Source: Zwartia panacis | Lineage (GTDB): Bacteria > Pseudomonadota > Gammaproteobacteria > Burkholderiales > Burkholderiaceae_B | Reading direction: 5' to 3' | DNA length: 64,000 bases | Assembly: GCF_030410395.1 (NCBI RefSeq) | Contig: NZ_JAUHHF010000001.1 | Coordinates: forward strand, 372,001-436,000 | In this document: positions 35,358-47,140 of the stretch, piece after piece | Layout of the letters: each line of letters begins with the position of its first letter | How positions within the stretch are numbered: position 1 is the stretch's first letter | Made by a program: the position numbers and the translations under genes | The notes under the pieces: model-generated | Seen by the model: the letters and a program-made list of their open reading frames with translations, nothing else | What the model was told of the DNA's origin: nothing | Database searches by the model: none

Positions 35358-35921
35358 TTACTTCTTGCTGCCGATGATTTCAACGTCTACACGACGGTTC
35401 TTAGCACGACCAGCTGCTGTACGGTTGTCAGCGACTGGATCGGACTTGCCCTTGCCGGAAGCAGTGATACGATTGGCTGGAACGCCTTTCGATACCAAGT
35501 ATGCTTTCACAGCATCAGCACGACGGATCGAGAGAGCCATGTTGTAGGCATCTGTACCGATGGAGTCAGTGTGACCCACGGCGATGATGGTTTCAAGGTT
35601 GATTTCGGCTTGGCGAGCAGCAACCTGGTCGAGCAACTTACGACCTTCTGGCTTGACGATAGCCTTGTCGAAGTCAAACAAAGCTTCTGCTTTGATTGAA
35701 ATCTTGTCGGCCATTGGCTGAGCTGTCTTTTTGACGCACTCTGCAGCAGCCGTAGCTGGGGTCCAGAAGTTGTCCTGCCAGCAGAGTTCATTGGAACCGT
35801 TCTTCCAAATGAGCTCATTTGAGCCGTTCTTCCAATTGTCTACCGTTTGCGCGGAAGCGACGCCAGTTGCTGTGAAAGCAGCAAAGGCGAGTGCCAGAGC
35901 GAATTTGGAGGGTTTGTTCAT
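35358..35921 (-). CDS. ompA: OmpA-family outer-membrane protein
   Basis: 187 residues from the ATG at 35921, chosen for AGGAG just upstream and a clean signal peptide (ending GVASAQ). After a short N-terminal region with two tandem copies of a WKNGSNEL motif it goes straight to the OmpA/MotB peptidoglycan-binding domain (about 80-185: AEALFDFDKA, GHTDSIGTDAYNMALSIRRA, NRRVDVEI). There is no eight-stranded barrel, as in Bordetella OmpA-like proteins. It ties the outer membrane to the cell wall. Confidence 0.92.
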   Translation of the reverse strand: MNKPSKFALALAFAAFTATGVASAQTVDNWKNGSNELIWKNGSNELCWQDNFWTPATAAAECVKKTAQPMADKISIKAEALFDFDKAIVKPEGRKLLDQVAARQAEINLETIIAVGHTDSIGTDAYNMALSIRRADAVKAYLVSKGVPANRITASGKGKSDPVADNRTAAGRAKNRRVDVEIIGSKK

Positions 35922-36493
35922 GTTTCTCCTCGTTGAGCTTGAAGCTGGATAAGTGACTCGCAGCGAACCCCCGCCGCAAATAAAAAAATACATCAGGAAA
36001 CGGGTCCAGTAAAGCAACACAGTGAGCACTTTTTTAAATACCCGCTGGGTTTCCTGCGTGCTGATCGAATCTTAAGGCATTTGATGAGGTTTAGTCACTC
36101 TTCTAGTGCTCTAGGGGCTCTGATATGCGTATTTATACGCTTACCGGGGGTTTCTTGTTGGTTTTTGGCAACAAAAAATGACGTTTGGACACAATTAAAA
36201 GAGATTTTCGAGAGGAAAACCTTTTTTATTTTGTAGGTAGGGCAATACCTCTCCGAGAGAAGATGAACTGTCAGACTAGTCATTTTTCAAAAAGTTCATC
36301 TTTTTTGAAAAAAAATTATGGATGAACGCTTAAGGGTGAACACGCACACTCGGGTATGGGGACCCACTATATATAGTGGGTGCACGCCAACGCTGAGCGC
36401 CGGTGTAGAATCCGAGGTTGTCCTTTAGCACTTGCTTTTTACCATTTCGACCCCGTCTCGGGTTTTCAACCGTTGTCATTTGTTGCGAACTTT
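35922..36493. promoter_or_regulatory. Divergent ompA/gyrA control region
   Basis: About 570 bp without a gene. It holds a 20-bp perfect palindrome (36362-36381) and a 14-bp one with arms GCGTAT/ATACGC (36127-36140), and a long leader before ompA. No promoter could be assigned with confidence. Confidence 0.5.
36362..36381. promoter_or_regulatory. 20-bp perfect palindrome upstream of gyrA
   Basis: ACCCACTATATATAGTGGGT, 113 bp before the gyrA ATG. The AT core could serve as a -10 element and the GC-flanked symmetry as an operator or supercoiling-sensitive extrusion site. Confidence 0.4.
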
Positions 36494-39148
36494 ATGGATT
36501 CCTTTGCCAAGGAAACTCTTCCGATATCACTCGAAGAAGAAATGCGCCGCAGTTATCTCGATTATGCAATGAGCGTAATCGTAGGGCGCGCCCTCCCGGA
36601 TGTCCGGGACGGTCTCAAGCCTGTTCATCGCCGCGTTTTATTCGCGATGCACGAACTCAATAATGACTGGAACCGTGCCTACAAAAAATCTGCGCGTATC
36701 GTCGGTGATGTCATTGGTAAATATCACCCGCATGGTGATCAGGCCGTCTACGACACCATCGTTCGCATGGCGCAGGATTTTTCGCTGCGCTATATGCTGG
36801 TGGATGGTCAGGGTAACTTCGGTTCCGTCGACGGCGACAGTGCTGCAGCGATGCGATACACCGAGATCCGTCTGGCAAAAATTGCGCACGAATTATTGGC
36901 AGACATCGATCAGGAAACGGTTGACTTCGGACCGAACTACGATGGTAGTGAAAATGAGCCTTTGCTCTTGCCTTCGCGTTTGCCAAACCTGCTTGTCAAC
37001 GGTAGCTCCGGTATCGCGGTAGGCATGGCCACCAACATTCCGCCACACAATCTGGCGGAAGTGATTGACGGTTGTCTGTATTGTTTGCGCAATCCTGAGT
37101 GCACAGTCGATGAACTGATCGAGCTCATTCCCGCGCCAGACTTCCCAACAGGCGGCATTATTTACGGCATCGTCGGCGTGCGCGAGGGATATCGCACAGG
37201 TCGCGGGCGCGTGATCATGCGCGCGAAAACACACTTCGAGGATATTGGTAACAACCGCCAATCCATCGTGGTCGATGCGCTGCCTTATCAGGTCAATAAA
37301 AAGACCTTGCAAGAGCGCATTGCCGAGCTTGTGAACGAAAAGAAAGTCGAGGGGATCTCCGATATCCGCGACGAGTCCGATAAAGACGGCATGCGTCTGG
37401 TGATTGAACTCAAGCGTGGCGAGGTGCCAGAAGTCATTCTGAATAACCTCTATAAGCACACGCAGCTCCAGGATACTTTTGGTATGAACCTGGTGGCGCT
37501 GGTTGATGGTCAGCCGCGATTGCTCAATCTCAAGCAAATGGTGGAGTATTTCCTGTCCCACCGTCGCGAGGTTGTGACACGCCGTACTGTATTCCAGTTG
37601 CGAAAGGCCCGTGAGCGTGGTCATGTTCTCGAGGGCTTGGCTGTCGCGTTGGCGAACATCGACGAATTCATCGCGATTATCAAAGCGGCTCCAACGCCGC
37701 CAGTCGCGCGTCAGGACTTGATGGACAAATCCTGGGACTCTTCTTTGGTCCGGGAGATGCTCGCACGTGCAGATACTGAGGCTGTTGGCGGTCGTGGCGC
37801 ATACCGACCCGACAACCTTCCAGAAGCTTACGGCCTGCAGGCCGATGGTCTGTATCGCTTAAGTGAAACGCAAGCTCAGGAAATCCTGAACATGCGCTTG
37901 CAGCGTTTGACCGGACTTGAGCAAGACAAAATCGTCAGTGAGTACAAGTCCGTGATGGAAACGATCCTGGACTTGCTGGATATTTTGGCCAAGCCAGAGC
38001 GCATCACTGTCATCATTAGCGAAGAACTCCAGGCGATCAAAACCGAGTTCTCGATCAATGCCAAGGACGCGCGACGTTCCGACATCGAACTGAATGCGAC
38101 TGAACTGGATACTGAGGACTTGATTACACCGGCCGACATGGTCGTGACCTTGTCACATGGTGGCTATATCAAGAGCCAGCCCTTATCCGAGTATCGCGCG
38201 CAGCGCCGTGGTGGTCGTGGTAAACAGGCAACAGCCACCAAAGAGAACGACTGGATCGATCAGCTCTTTATCGCGAACACGCACGACTATCTGTTGTGCT
38301 TCTCCGATCGTGGCCGTGTCTATTGGCTCAAGGTCTGGGAGGTGCCACAAGGAACGCGTACTTCTCGCGGCAAGCCGATCGTCAATATGTTCCCCTTAGT
38401 GGATGGCGAAAAAATCACCGTTGTACTCCCGATCAAAGCCTTTAGCGACGATCAGACTGTATTCATGGCGACTTCGCGCGGTACTGTTAAGAAGACGCCT
38501 TTGTCGGATTTCTCCAATCCACGCAAGGCCGGCATTATTGCAGTCGATCTCGATGAGGGTGACTTCCTGATTGGTGCCGAACTGACAGACGGCAAGCATG
38601 ATGTCATGTTGTTCTCTGACTCTGGCAAAGCAGTTCGTTTTGATGAAAACGATGTGCGTCCGATGGGTCGCAACGCACGTGGTGTGCGCGGCATGATGCT
38701 CGAAGAAGGTCAGCAAGTGATCGCGATGCTAGTGTCGGGAGACGAGTCGCAAACGGTCTTGACCGCCACGCAAAATGGTTTCGGTAAGCGAACACCGATT
38801 GCGGAATACACGCGTCATGGACGTGGTACCAAGGGCATGATTGCGATTCAGACCTCTGCGCGAAACGGCAAAGTCGTGGGTGCTGTATTGGCCAATGCGA
38901 CTGACGAGATCATGTTGATCACAACAGGTGGTGTGCTGGTCCGTACGCGTGTCGCTGAAATTCGCGAGATGGGACGCGCAACGCAAGGTGTCACGCTGAT
39001 TAGCGTTGACGACGGCAGCATGTTGTCTGGCGTGCGCAGAGTGGTTGAAAGTGACGCGGACGATGATGCGCCACTGGACGCGGCATCCGAAACAAATCCG
39101 GATAACACCTCTACAGATGCCCCTGGCGAGGCTGGATCGGAGTCTTAA
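36494..39148 (+). CDS. gyrA: DNA gyrase subunit A
   Basis: 884 residues from the ATG at 36494 (a longer frame opens at 36380 but the family start is [10 protein letters not shown]). Type II topoisomerase A subunit: catalytic Tyr122 ([10 protein letters not shown]), GyrA box QRRGGRGKQ, and six C-terminal beta-pinwheel repeats, with an acidic tail. Introduces negative supercoils with GyrB. The residue matching E. coli Ser83 is Gln83 ([10 protein letters not shown]), while Asp87 is conserved. serC starts 2 bp after the stop. Confidence 0.98.
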   Translation: MDSFAKETLPISLEEEMRRSYLDYAMSVIVGRALPDVRDGLKPVHRRVLFAMHELNNDWNRAYKKSARIVGDVIGKYHPHGDQAVYDTIVRMAQDFSLRYMLVDGQGNFGSVDGDSAAAMRYTEIRLAKIAHELLADIDQETVDFGPNYDGSENEPLLLPSRLPNLLVNGSSGIAVGMATNIPPHNLAEVIDGCLYCLRNPECTVDELIELIPAPDFPTGGIIYGIVGVREGYRTGRGRVIMRAKTHFEDIGNNRQSIVVDALPYQVNKKTLQERIAELVNEKKVEGISDIRDESDKDGMRLVIELKRGEVPEVILNNLYKHTQLQDTFGMNLVALVDGQPRLLNLKQMVEYFLSHRREVVTRRTVFQLRKARERGHVLEGLAVALANIDEFIAIIKAAPTPPVARQDLMDKSWDSSLVREMLARADTEAVGGRGAYRPDNLPEAYGLQADGLYRLSETQAQEILNMRLQRLTGLEQDKIVSEYKSVMETILDLLDILAKPERITVIISEELQAIKTEFSINAKDARRSDIELNATELDTEDLITPADMVVTLSHGGYIKSQPLSEYRAQRRGGRGKQATATKENDWIDQLFIANTHDYLLCFSDRGRVYWLKVWEVPQGTRTSRGKPIVNMFPLVDGEKITVVLPIKAFSDDQTVFMATSRGTVKKTPLSDFSNPRKAGIIAVDLDEGDFLIGAELTDGKHDVMLFSDSGKAVRFDENDVRPMGRNARGVRGMMLEEGQQVIAMLVSGDESQTVLTATQNGFGKRTPIAEYTRHGRGTKGMIAIQTSARNGKVVGAVLANATDEIMLITTGGVLVRTRVAEIREMGRATQGVTLISVDDGSMLSGVRRVVESDADDDAPLDAASETNPDNTSTDAPGEAGSES

Positions 39149-39150
39149 AC

Positions 39151-40281
39151 ATGGCGCGCCCCTGGAATTTTTCTGCAGGGCCGTCCGCGATGCCTGAGTC
39201 CGTGCTCAGGCAGGCTGCGGCGGAAATGTTGGACTGGCGTGGCTCAGGCATGTCCGTCATGGAAATGAGTCATCGCGGCAAACAGTTCGTGGAAATCTGT
39301 TCTCAGGCCGAGGCGGATTTGCGCGAGCTGCTTGAGGTCCCTGAACATTACGCTGTGCTGTTCATGCAGGGCGGCGCGACCGCTGAAAATGCGATCATCC
39401 CGTTGAATCTACTCGGTCGCGCGGCTCAACCCAAAGCGGATTTTGTGATTAGTGGCATTTGGGCAAAAAAGTCACTCGAAGAGTGTCGTCGTTATGGCGA
39501 TGCGCAAGTCGCTGCGACCAATGCCGTCGAGACCGTGATAGATGGGCGCACGCAAGGCCCGTCAACCTGGTTACCCGAGACTTCGTCTTGGCGGGTGCGA
39601 CCTGATGCGGCCTATCTGCATGTGTGCAGCAATGAAACCATTGGTGGTGTGGAAACGATGGCATGGCCTGACATGGCCGATCTTGGCGCACCCGATGTCC
39701 CGCTGGTGGTTGATGCTTCATCGCATTTTTTATCACGCCCGATGCCTGTTGCCAAAACCGGTATGATTTTTGCAGGTGCCCAGAAAAATGCGGGTCCTGC
39801 GGGTTTGACTGTGGTGATTGTGCGTCGTGATTTGATCGGACATGCTCTGGCTATTTGTCCCTCGGCTTTTGATTACGCGAATGTTGCACGTGAAAAATCC
39901 ATGTACAACACGCCTCCGACTTTCGCGATTTACATCGCAGGCCTTGTATTTAAATGGCTTAAGGAGCAGGGCGGGTTAGCCGCGATTGAGCAGCAAAATA
40001 TCGCCAAAGCGACCATGCTGTATAACTATTTTGATCAGAGTCGTTTCTATTCTGTTCCGGTTCATCCTTCAGTGCGCTCAAGGATGAACGTCCCGTTTTT
40101 CTTGCCCGACACTGCGCTTGAGTCGGCCTTCCTAGCTGGCGCCGAGGCGCGAGGATTGATGCAGCTGAAGGGACACAAAAGCGTGGGTGGCATGCGTGCG
40201 TCAATTTATAACGCCATGCCACTCGAAGGTGTCGTCGCTCTCATCGATTATCTCAAGGACTTCGAGCGCTCTCATGGATGA
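39151..40281 (+). CDS. serC: Phosphoserine aminotransferase
   Basis: 376 residues, fold-type I PLP enzyme: [14 protein letters not shown] start, MSHRGKQF, and the Schiff-base Lys in [10 protein letters not shown]. It converts 3-phosphohydroxypyruvate to phosphoserine and takes part in pyridoxine synthesis. First gene of the aromatic amino acid series; 2 bp after gyrA and overlapping pheA by 8 bp. Confidence 0.96.
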   Translation: MARPWNFSAGPSAMPESVLRQAAAEMLDWRGSGMSVMEMSHRGKQFVEICSQAEADLRELLEVPEHYAVLFMQGGATAENAIIPLNLLGRAAQPKADFVISGIWAKKSLEECRRYGDAQVAATNAVETVIDGRTQGPSTWLPETSSWRVRPDAAYLHVCSNETIGGVETMAWPDMADLGAPDVPLVVDASSHFLSRPMPVAKTGMIFAGAQKNAGPAGLTVVIVRRDLIGHALAICPSAFDYANVAREKSMYNTPPTFAIYIAGLVFKWLKEQGGLAAIEQQNIAKATMLYNYFDQSRFYSVPVHPSVRSRMNVPFFLPDTALESAFLAGAEARGLMQLKGHKSVGGMRASIYNAMPLEGVVALIDYLKDFERSHG

Positions 40282-41359
40282 GTCATTGCAAGCCCAGCTG
40301 TTACCTCTGCGTCAACGAATCGATCAAATCGACGCTGAAATTCTTGATTTGCTCAATAAGCGCGCAAAAACCGCTCAAGAAGTAGGAGAGGTCAAACACG
40401 CACATCATGCTGAAGGTCCTGTTCTTCGGCCCGAGCGTGAGGCCCAGGTGATTCGGCAATTGCAACATCTCAATCGTGGGCCTTTCCCCAGCGAGGCCGT
40501 GGCCTCTGTCTGGACAGAGATCATCTCGGCTTGTCGAGGTCTCGAGCAATCATTGACTGTCGCTTTTCTTGGACCCGCTGGCTCCTTTTCCGAGCAAGCT
40601 GCGTTTGAGCATTTTGGACGCTCTGTGAAGGGTTTACCTTGCCCATCATTTGATGAGGTGTTTCGCTCCGTAGAAGCGGGTGCTGCCCAAGTTGGCATGG
40701 TGCCAGTCGAAAACTCGACCGAGGGTGCGGTCAATCGCACACTGGACCTGCTGTTGGGTTCCTCGCTGCGGATTCTGGGCGAGCGATCGCTCTTGATCAA
40801 ACATTGTTTGTTGTCCAAAACCGGCAATATGCAGGGTGTGACCAAAATTTTGGCCCATCCTCAGGCGCTGGCGCAATGTCAAAACTGGCTCAATCGAGAG
40901 TATCCAGGCATTCCCCGTGAGCCTGTCTCCAGCAATTCAGAGGCTGCCCGCTTAGCCTCGCTCGATCCAACGATCGCGGCGATCGCCAGTGATGTTGCCG
41001 CGCAGACTTGGGGTCTCGAGGTAGTCGCGCTCGGTATTCAGGATGATTCGCAAAACAGAACCCGGTTTCTGGCCATCGGCAAACTCGATATTTTGCCGAG
41101 TGGACGCGATAAAACAAGTTTGATCCTTGCCGTACCCAATCGCGCAGGTGCCGTTTACCAGATGTTGTCACCCCTGTCTGAAAATGGCGTGTCGATGACG
41201 CGATTCGAGTCGCGTCCGGCGCGCACAGGGCAGTGGGAGTACTACTTTTATGTTGACATAGAGGGACATTGCGAGGATCCGCGCGTCAAGAAAGCGCTGG
41301 CGGCTCTGGAGTCCCAATGTGCCTTCTACAAATTGTTAGGCTCATATCCGGCACAATAG
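40274..41359 (+). CDS. pheA: Chorismate mutase/prephenate dehydratase (P-protein)
   Basis: 361 residues from the ATG at 40274 inside the end of serC. Domains in order: AroQ chorismate mutase (about 1-90, [18 protein letters not shown]), prephenate dehydratase (about 98-275, [26 protein letters not shown]) and a C-terminal ACT domain (about 285-358, FESRPAR) that usually binds phenylalanine for feedback control. Makes phenylpyruvate. Confidence 0.96.
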   Translation: MDESLQAQLLPLRQRIDQIDAEILDLLNKRAKTAQEVGEVKHAHHAEGPVLRPEREAQVIRQLQHLNRGPFPSEAVASVWTEIISACRGLEQSLTVAFLGPAGSFSEQAAFEHFGRSVKGLPCPSFDEVFRSVEAGAAQVGMVPVENSTEGAVNRTLDLLLGSSLRILGERSLLIKHCLLSKTGNMQGVTKILAHPQALAQCQNWLNREYPGIPREPVSSNSEAARLASLDPTIAAIASDVAAQTWGLEVVALGIQDDSQNRTRFLAIGKLDILPSGRDKTSLILAVPNRAGAVYQMLSPLSENGVSMTRFESRPARTGQWEYYFYVDIEGHCEDPRVKKALAALESQCAFYKLLGSYPAQ

Positions 41360-41392
41360 TTTTCACAATCCCGCTTCGTTGGTGTCCCCATC

Positions 41393-42523
41393 ATGTCCGC
41401 TCAAGACTCTGTATTGATTCCGCCGCCACATATCGCTGCGATCGCCCCTTATCAGGCCGGCAAGCCCATCGAAGAGCTTGCGCGCGAGTTTGGCCTTGAT
41501 CCGTCCGGTATCGTGAAACTGGCTTCTAATGAAAACCCGCTCGGGATGCCCGAGTCAGCGCGACGCGCGATTTCGGATGCCGTCGCCGGCTTGGGCCGTT
41601 ATCCGGACCCAGCAGGCTTTGACCTCAAAAAAGCGTTGTCCGAACGTTACGGGGTTCCACAGAATTGGCTGACTTTGGGAAATGGCTCTAACGATATCCT
41701 TGAGCTAGTGGCCTCCGCATTGCTCGAGCCTGGAAGCTCGGTTGTTTATTCGCAATTCGCCTTTGTGGTCTATCGGCTTGCGACACAAGCGCGTGGTGCC
41801 CAGCACATTGTGGTGCCCGCTAAAGATCACGGCCATGATTTGCCTGCCATGCTTGAGGCCATCCGGGACAATACAAGATTGGTCTTCATTGCCAACCCCA
41901 ACAATCCGACCGGGACTTATTTGTCCAATGACTCGATCGAGTCATTTCTGGCCGCTGTGGCAAAGCGTCATGGCACACGTGTGACGGTCGTGCTTGACGA
42001 GGCGTATAACGAGTTCCTTGAACCTGAGCTGCGTGTCGACAGCATCGGACTGGTCAAACGTTATCCCAACTTGCTGGTCTCCAGAAGCTTCTCTAAAGCA
42101 TATGGGCTGGCAGGCTTACGCGTGGGCTTTGGTGTGGCACAGCCTGTGCTGACAGATTTGCTCAATCGCGTGCGACAACCCTTTAACGTCAATTCACTCG
42201 CACAGGCTGCCGCAATTGCCGCGCTGGGCGATCAAAAGTTTCTTGCAGAAAGCTTCGAAGTCAACCGTGCAGGGAAAGCGCAGTTGCAAAGCGCGTTTGA
42301 AAAACTCGGCTTGACTTATCTGCCCAGCTACGCCAATTTTGTATTGGTCAAGGTCGGAGATGCTGCACACGTCAATCTCGAGTTGCTCAAGCGTGGCGTG
42401 ATTGTGCGCCCCGTCAAGGGGGATGGTTTACCAGAGTGGTTGCGCGTATCGATTGGTTTGCCACAGGAAAATCAAAAGTTTATCGATGCCTTGACGGTCG
42501 TCATGAAACAGTTAGCCCCATGA
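41393..42523 (+). CDS. hisC: Histidinol-phosphate/aromatic aminotransferase
   Basis: 376 residues, fold-type I aminotransferase: LASNENPLGMPESA, IANPNNPTGTYLS, LDEAYNEF and Schiff-base Lys in SFSKAYGLAGLRVG. In this operon the enzyme probably also transaminates aromatic 2-oxo acids (HisC2/HisHb type). Overlaps tyrA by ATGA. Confidence 0.93.
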   Translation: MSAQDSVLIPPPHIAAIAPYQAGKPIEELAREFGLDPSGIVKLASNENPLGMPESARRAISDAVAGLGRYPDPAGFDLKKALSERYGVPQNWLTLGNGSNDILELVASALLEPGSSVVYSQFAFVVYRLATQARGAQHIVVPAKDHGHDLPAMLEAIRDNTRLVFIANPNNPTGTYLSNDSIESFLAAVAKRHGTRVTVVLDEAYNEFLEPELRVDSIGLVKRYPNLLVSRSFSKAYGLAGLRVGFGVAQPVLTDLLNRVRQPFNVNSLAQAAAIAALGDQKFLAESFEVNRAGKAQLQSAFEKLGLTYLPSYANFVLVKVGDAAHVNLELLKRGVIVRPVKGDGLPEWLRVSIGLPQENQKFIDALTVVMKQLAP

Positions 42524-43395
42524 GCGGATTCAAGATCTCTACCGTTGCGATCATTGGTGTTGGTTTGATTGGCGGATCCTTTGCGGCTGCTCTCAAGCAA
42601 GCGGGCGCTGTGGGTACGGTACTCGGCGCCGGGCGACGCCCGGAAACGTTGAAAGAAGCTGCTCGTTTGGGCTTGATTGACGAGATCGTCAGCTACAAGG
42701 ACGCGGCGCAGCGAGCAGATTTGATTTTTGTTGCGGCACCCGTTGGCGCGTTTGAGGCGATTTTCAAAGAACTGGCGCCTTGGCTCGGACCCAAGACCAT
42801 TATCACGGATGGTGGCAGCACCAAGCAAAACGTGATCGAAGCGGCACGAAATGGATTGCAGTCACGCATTGCACAGTTTGTTCCGGGGCACCCGATGGCG
42901 GGTTCGCATGAAAAAGGTCCTCAGGCTGCAGATGCTCAGCTTTATGCGGGTCGACGTGTCATGCTGACACCTTTGGTTGAGAATCATCCCCAGGATGTCG
43001 AGACTGTTCGCGCAGCTTGGCAGGCTTGCGGCGCCAATGTGGTGTCGATCGATCCTTCCCAGCATGATGGGGTGGTTGCCGCGATTAGTCATCTGCCCCA
43101 TTGGGTGGCCGCTTTATTCATGGAGTACATCACGCATAGCGATGATGCCGCACTCAAACTTCAGACTGCAGGCTCGGGCTTCCGGGACTTTACGCGTGTC
43201 GCGCAAGGCTCTGCAGAAATGTGGCGTGACATTTTTATTGCGAATCGCCCCGCAATGCTTGCGGAACTGCAGGCGATGAAGGCTGTTTTCGAACGTGCCG
43301 AACACGCGCTGCGAGAAAACGATGCGCAATGGCTGGAAAACATGCTGGATCATGCATCAAAAGCGCGACGTGACTGGCAGGATCTTGGATCATGA
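42520..43395 (+). CDS. tyrA: Prephenate dehydrogenase
   Basis: 291 residues from the ATG at 42520, overlapping the hisC stop. NAD(P) Rossmann motif [14 protein letters not shown], the [12 protein letters not shown] catalytic segment and [10 protein letters not shown] identify TyrA, without a fused mutase or ACT domain. Converts prephenate (or arogenate) towards tyrosine. Overlaps aroA by ATGA. Confidence 0.95.
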   Translation: MSGFKISTVAIIGVGLIGGSFAAALKQAGAVGTVLGAGRRPETLKEAARLGLIDEIVSYKDAAQRADLIFVAAPVGAFEAIFKELAPWLGPKTIITDGGSTKQNVIEAARNGLQSRIAQFVPGHPMAGSHEKGPQAADAQLYAGRRVMLTPLVENHPQDVETVRAAWQACGANVVSIDPSQHDGVVAAISHLPHWVAALFMEYITHSDDAALKLQTAGSGFRDFTRVAQGSAEMWRDIFIANRPAMLAELQAMKAVFERAEHALRENDAQWLENMLDHASKARRDWQDLGS

Positions 43396-44708
43396 GTCGT
43401 CTAGAGTATTTGGATCTTCCTTCGGCCAAACATGCTCAAGGCGTTGTGACGCTTCCCGGATCGAAAAGTATTTCAAACCGTGTGTTGTTGCTGTCTGCGT
43501 TGGCTCAAGGCACGACCCGGATTGAGGGTTTGCTGGAGTCTGATGACACAGCCGTCATGTTGGCTGCGCTCAAGCAGCTCGGTGTGCAGCTCGATCAACA
43601 TTCCGCACATTCCGTCAGCGTGACGGGTGTCTCGCCTTTCCCTGTCAAGCACGCACAACTCTTTATGGGAAATGCTGGCACGGCGATTCGTCCTTTGACG
43701 GCCGCGCTCGCGGTGATGGGCGGGCATTACACACTTTCGGGCGTGCCGCGCATGCATGAGCGCCCCATCGGTGACCTGGTCGAAGGTTTGCGCGAGATGG
43801 GTGCGCACATTCATTATCTTGGTCAATCTGGCTATCCGCCCATTGAAATCCTTGAGTCCGCTCACCTGAGCGACCGCGTACGCGTTCAGGGTTCGGTCTC
43901 GAGTCAGTTTCTGACAGCCGTCCTGATGGCTGCACCGCTTGCGGTGGCGCGTTCGGGGCGGGCACTGACTGTGGAAGTGATCGGTGAACTGATTTCAAAA
44001 CCCTATATTGAAATCACTCTGAATTTAATGGCACGCTATGGTGTCAAGGTTGAGCGACAGGGATGGCAACAATTTGTCATCCACGCCGATGCGGTCTACC
44101 GGTCGCCGGGCAATATTTTTGTTGAGGGTGACGCCTCTTCGGCCTCGTATTTTTTAGCCTTGGGCGCGATTGGTGGCGGACCCGTGCGGGTGGTCGGAGT
44201 GGGGGCGCAAAGCATTCAGGGGGATGTCGCGTTTGCCGATGTCGTCCAGGCTATGGGGGCACAGGTTTCGCGGGAGGAGTCTGCGATTGAGGTGTCGGGT
44301 ATCAATGTGGCCAAGGGCCAAAAACTCAAGGCGTTCGATACGGATTTCAATCTGATCCCTGATGCGGCCATGACAGCGGCGGCACTCGCTTTGTTTGCGG
44401 ATGGTCCTTGCACCCTGCGAAATATCGCGAGCTGGCGGGTGAAAGAAACGGATCGTATTCATGCGATGGAAACCGAGCTGCGCAAGCTCGGTGCGCGCGC
44501 GGAGAGTGGGCCTGACTGGCTCCGGGTATTTCCCGTGGAGCCTGGTCAATGGCGGGATGCAGCGATCGATACGTATGATGATCACCGTGTGGCCATGTGT
44601 TTTTCTCTCGCCGCTTTTGGTCAGTCGCGTGTGCGGATCATGGACCCCGGCTGTGTGAGCAAAACATTCCCCACCTATTTTGATGTACTGAGCGGTCTGT
44701 TGAAATGA
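43392..44708 (+). CDS. aroA: EPSP synthase
   Basis: 438 residues. [17 protein letters not shown] at the N-terminus, the PEP-binding [14 protein letters not shown] loop and [17 protein letters not shown] mark 3-phosphoshikimate 1-carboxyvinyltransferase, the sixth step of the shikimate pathway. The GNAGTAIRP form is class I. Overlaps tyrA and cmk by four bases each. Confidence 0.97.
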   Translation: MSRLEYLDLPSAKHAQGVVTLPGSKSISNRVLLLSALAQGTTRIEGLLESDDTAVMLAALKQLGVQLDQHSAHSVSVTGVSPFPVKHAQLFMGNAGTAIRPLTAALAVMGGHYTLSGVPRMHERPIGDLVEGLREMGAHIHYLGQSGYPPIEILESAHLSDRVRVQGSVSSQFLTAVLMAAPLAVARSGRALTVEVIGELISKPYIEITLNLMARYGVKVERQGWQQFVIHADAVYRSPGNIFVEGDASSASYFLALGAIGGGPVRVVGVGAQSIQGDVAFADVVQAMGAQVSREESAIEVSGINVAKGQKLKAFDTDFNLIPDAAMTAAALALFADGPCTLRNIASWRVKETDRIHAMETELRKLGARAESGPDWLRVFPVEPGQWRDAAIDTYDDHRVAMCFSLAAFGQSRVRIMDPGCVSKTFPTYFDVLSGLLK

Positions 44709-45364
44709 GCCATCCCGTACCCGTAATTACGATCGACGGTCCAACTGCCTCGGGCAAGGGTACGGTGGCGCATCGCGTCGCCCAAGCCTTGGGATGGCAC
44801 GTCCTGGATAGCGGTGCCTTGTACCGTCTGACTGCACTTGCAGTCATTCAGAAAGATATTGATCCAGACGATGCCGAAGCTGTCGCGCACGTGGCTCAGA
44901 ACCTGCAGGTCGAGTTTCATCCCGAGGGTGTCCGATTAGACAAACTGGAGGCCTCTGAGTTGATTCGTCAGGAACAAGTCGGGAACCTGGCCTCCAGACT
45001 GGCGCCCAATCCGCTGCTGCGGGCTGCTTTACTCGGGCGCCAAAGGGCATTTCGACAGGCGCCAGGCCTGGTGGCAGATGGCCGGGACATGGGTACGATT
45101 GTTTTTCAGGATGCTCAATTAAAGATATTCTTGGTTGCAGATGTCCAGGCGCGCGCCCAGAGAAGATGTAAGCAATTGATCGAAAAGGGAATTTCTGCTA
45201 ATCTAAAAGACCTGCTCGCGGATATGCGAGAGCGAGATGCGCGTGATATCGAGCGTGCGGTCGCTCCACTCTTACCTGCACAGGATGCACATGTCGTTGA
45301 TTCGTCGAATCTGACGATTGATCAGACTGTGCAAAGCATCCTTGACCTGTGGTCAAGGGTTTAA
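44705..45364 (+). CDS. cmk: Cytidylate kinase
   Basis: 219 residues. P-loop [22 protein letters not shown] and the [12 protein letters not shown] acceptor-binding segment are those of CMP kinase. Phosphorylates CMP/dCMP. The gene pair cmk-rpsA is widely conserved. ATG overlaps the aroA stop. Confidence 0.97.
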   Translation: MSHPVPVITIDGPTASGKGTVAHRVAQALGWHVLDSGALYRLTALAVIQKDIDPDDAEAVAHVAQNLQVEFHPEGVRLDKLEASELIRQEQVGNLASRLAPNPLLRAALLGRQRAFRQAPGLVADGRDMGTIVFQDAQLKIFLVADVQARAQRRCKQLIEKGISANLKDLLADMRERDARDIERAVAPLLPAQDAHVVDSSNLTIDQTVQSILDLWSRV

Positions 45365-45422
45365 CCACTCCACCCGAATAGGGTGTGTTACCGGCTCCAA
45401 AGGCCAACTGGACCTTCCGTAC

Positions 45423-47135
45423 ATGTCAACTCAACAAACCTCAACCCAAGCCGGCGAAAGTTTTGCCGCGCTGTTTGCAGAAAGTATCCAGAAACAGGAT
45501 ATGAAGTCCGGCGAAGTGATTTCCGCCGAAGTCGTCCGTATCGACCACAACTTTGTCGTCGTGAACGCGGGCTTGAAATCAGAAGCACTGATTCCCCTCG
45601 AAGAATTCCTCAATGATCAGGGCGAGCTCGAAGTCAAACCTGGCGACTTTGTCTCTGTCGCGATTGACTCGCTCGAAAATGGCTACGGTGATACCGTGCT
45701 GTCCCGTGATCGCGCCAAGCGCCTGTCCGCATGGCTGTCGCTCGAGCAGTCGCTCGACAAGAACGAACTGGTCACAGGTACCATCACTGGCAAAGTCAAA
45801 GGCGGTCTGACTGTCATGACTGCAGGCATCCGTGCCTTCTTGCCTGGTTCCCTCGTCGACTTGCGTCCTGTCAAGGACACGACGCCTTTCGAAGGCAAGA
45901 CCATGGAATTCAAGGTCATCAAGCTTGATCGCAAGCGTAACAACGTTGTGTTGTCACGTCGTGCGGTGCTTGAGGCCAGCATGGGCGAAGAGCGTCAGAA
46001 ACTTCTGGAAAACCTCCAGGAAGGCTCGATCGTCAAGGGCGTCGTCAAGAACATCACCGACTACGGCGCGTTCGTCGACCTCGGCGGTATCGATGGTTTG
46101 CTGCACATCACCGACATGGCATGGCGTCGTGTGCGTCACCCTTCAGAAGTCTTGACCGTTGGTCAGGAAGTCGAAGCCAAAGTCCTGAAGTTCGATCAGG
46201 AAAAGAGCCGTGTTTCCTTGGGCGTCAAGCAGCTTGGCGAAGATCCATGGGTGGGTCTGGCTCGTCGTTACCCACAGGGTACGCGTCTGTTCGGTAAGGT
46301 CACGAACCTCACCGATTACGGTTCATTCGTTGAAGTTGAAGCAGGAATTGAAGGTCTGGTTCACGTTTCAGAAATGGATTGGACCAACAAGAACGTTGAT
46401 CCACGCAAGGTCGTGACACTTGGCGAAGAAGTCGAAGTCATGGTTCTCGAAATCGACGAAGACCGTCGCCGTATCTCTCTGGGCATGAAGCAGTGCCGTC
46501 AGAACCCATGGGAAGAGTTTGCTTCCAACTTCAAGCGTGGCGACAAGGTTCGCGGTGCGATCAAGTCCATCACAGACTTTGGCGTGTTCGTGGGTCTGCC
46601 TGGTGGCATCGACGGCTTGGTTCACCTCTCCGATCTGTCATGGACCGAGACAGGCGAAGAGGCTGTGCGCAACTTCAAGAAAGGCGACGAGCTTGACGCA
46701 GTCGTTCTGGGCATCGACACAGACAAGGAGCGTATCTCCCTGGGTGTGAAGCAGCTTGAAGGCGACCCATTCAATAACTTCGTAGGCACCTACGACAAGG
46801 GCGCTGTTGTGCCTGGTACGGTCAAAGCAGTTGAGCCCAAGGGCGCAACTGTGACGTTGTCACACGAGGTCGAAGGCTTCCTTCGCGCTTCCGAGATCGC
46901 GACCGGACGTGTCGAAGATGCAACGACAGCTCTGAAAGTCGGTGACAACATCGAAGCCATGATTATCAACGTCGATCGCAAAACACGTTCGATTCAGTTG
47001 TCGATCAAGGCGCGCGATACCGCCGAAACAGCTGACACGATGCAGCGTATGACTGAAGCAAGCGCTTCTTCGGGCACAACAAACCTGGGCGCATTGCTCA
47101 AGGCTAAGCTCGACCAAGCACGCGACACTGAATAA
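45423..47135 (+). CDS. rpsA: 30S ribosomal protein S1
   Basis: 570 residues with six S1 OB-fold repeats, for instance [40 protein letters not shown] and [20 protein letters not shown]. Binds mRNA leaders and brings them to the 30S subunit. The ATG at 45423 is the family start; the ribosome site is weak, which is normal for rpsA, where S1 regulates its own translation. A short 58-bp leader separates it from cmk. Confidence 0.98.
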   Translation: MSTQQTSTQAGESFAALFAESIQKQDMKSGEVISAEVVRIDHNFVVVNAGLKSEALIPLEEFLNDQGELEVKPGDFVSVAIDSLENGYGDTVLSRDRAKRLSAWLSLEQSLDKNELVTGTITGKVKGGLTVMTAGIRAFLPGSLVDLRPVKDTTPFEGKTMEFKVIKLDRKRNNVVLSRRAVLEASMGEERQKLLENLQEGSIVKGVVKNITDYGAFVDLGGIDGLLHITDMAWRRVRHPSEVLTVGQEVEAKVLKFDQEKSRVSLGVKQLGEDPWVGLARRYPQGTRLFGKVTNLTDYGSFVEVEAGIEGLVHVSEMDWTNKNVDPRKVVTLGEEVEVMVLEIDEDRRRISLGMKQCRQNPWEEFASNFKRGDKVRGAIKSITDFGVFVGLPGGIDGLVHLSDLSWTETGEEAVRNFKKGDELDAVVLGIDTDKERISLGVKQLEGDPFNNFVGTYDKGAVVPGTVKAVEPKGATVTLSHEVEGFLRASEIATGRVEDATTALKVGDNIEAMIINVDRKTRSIQLSIKARDTAETADTMQRMTEASASSGTTNLGALLKAKLDQARDTE

Positions 47136-47140
47136 ACCCA

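Noticed and set aside
36893-37624. 243-codon open frame antisense to gyrA
   Set aside because: It lies wholly inside gyrA, follows its codon pattern and resembles no family.
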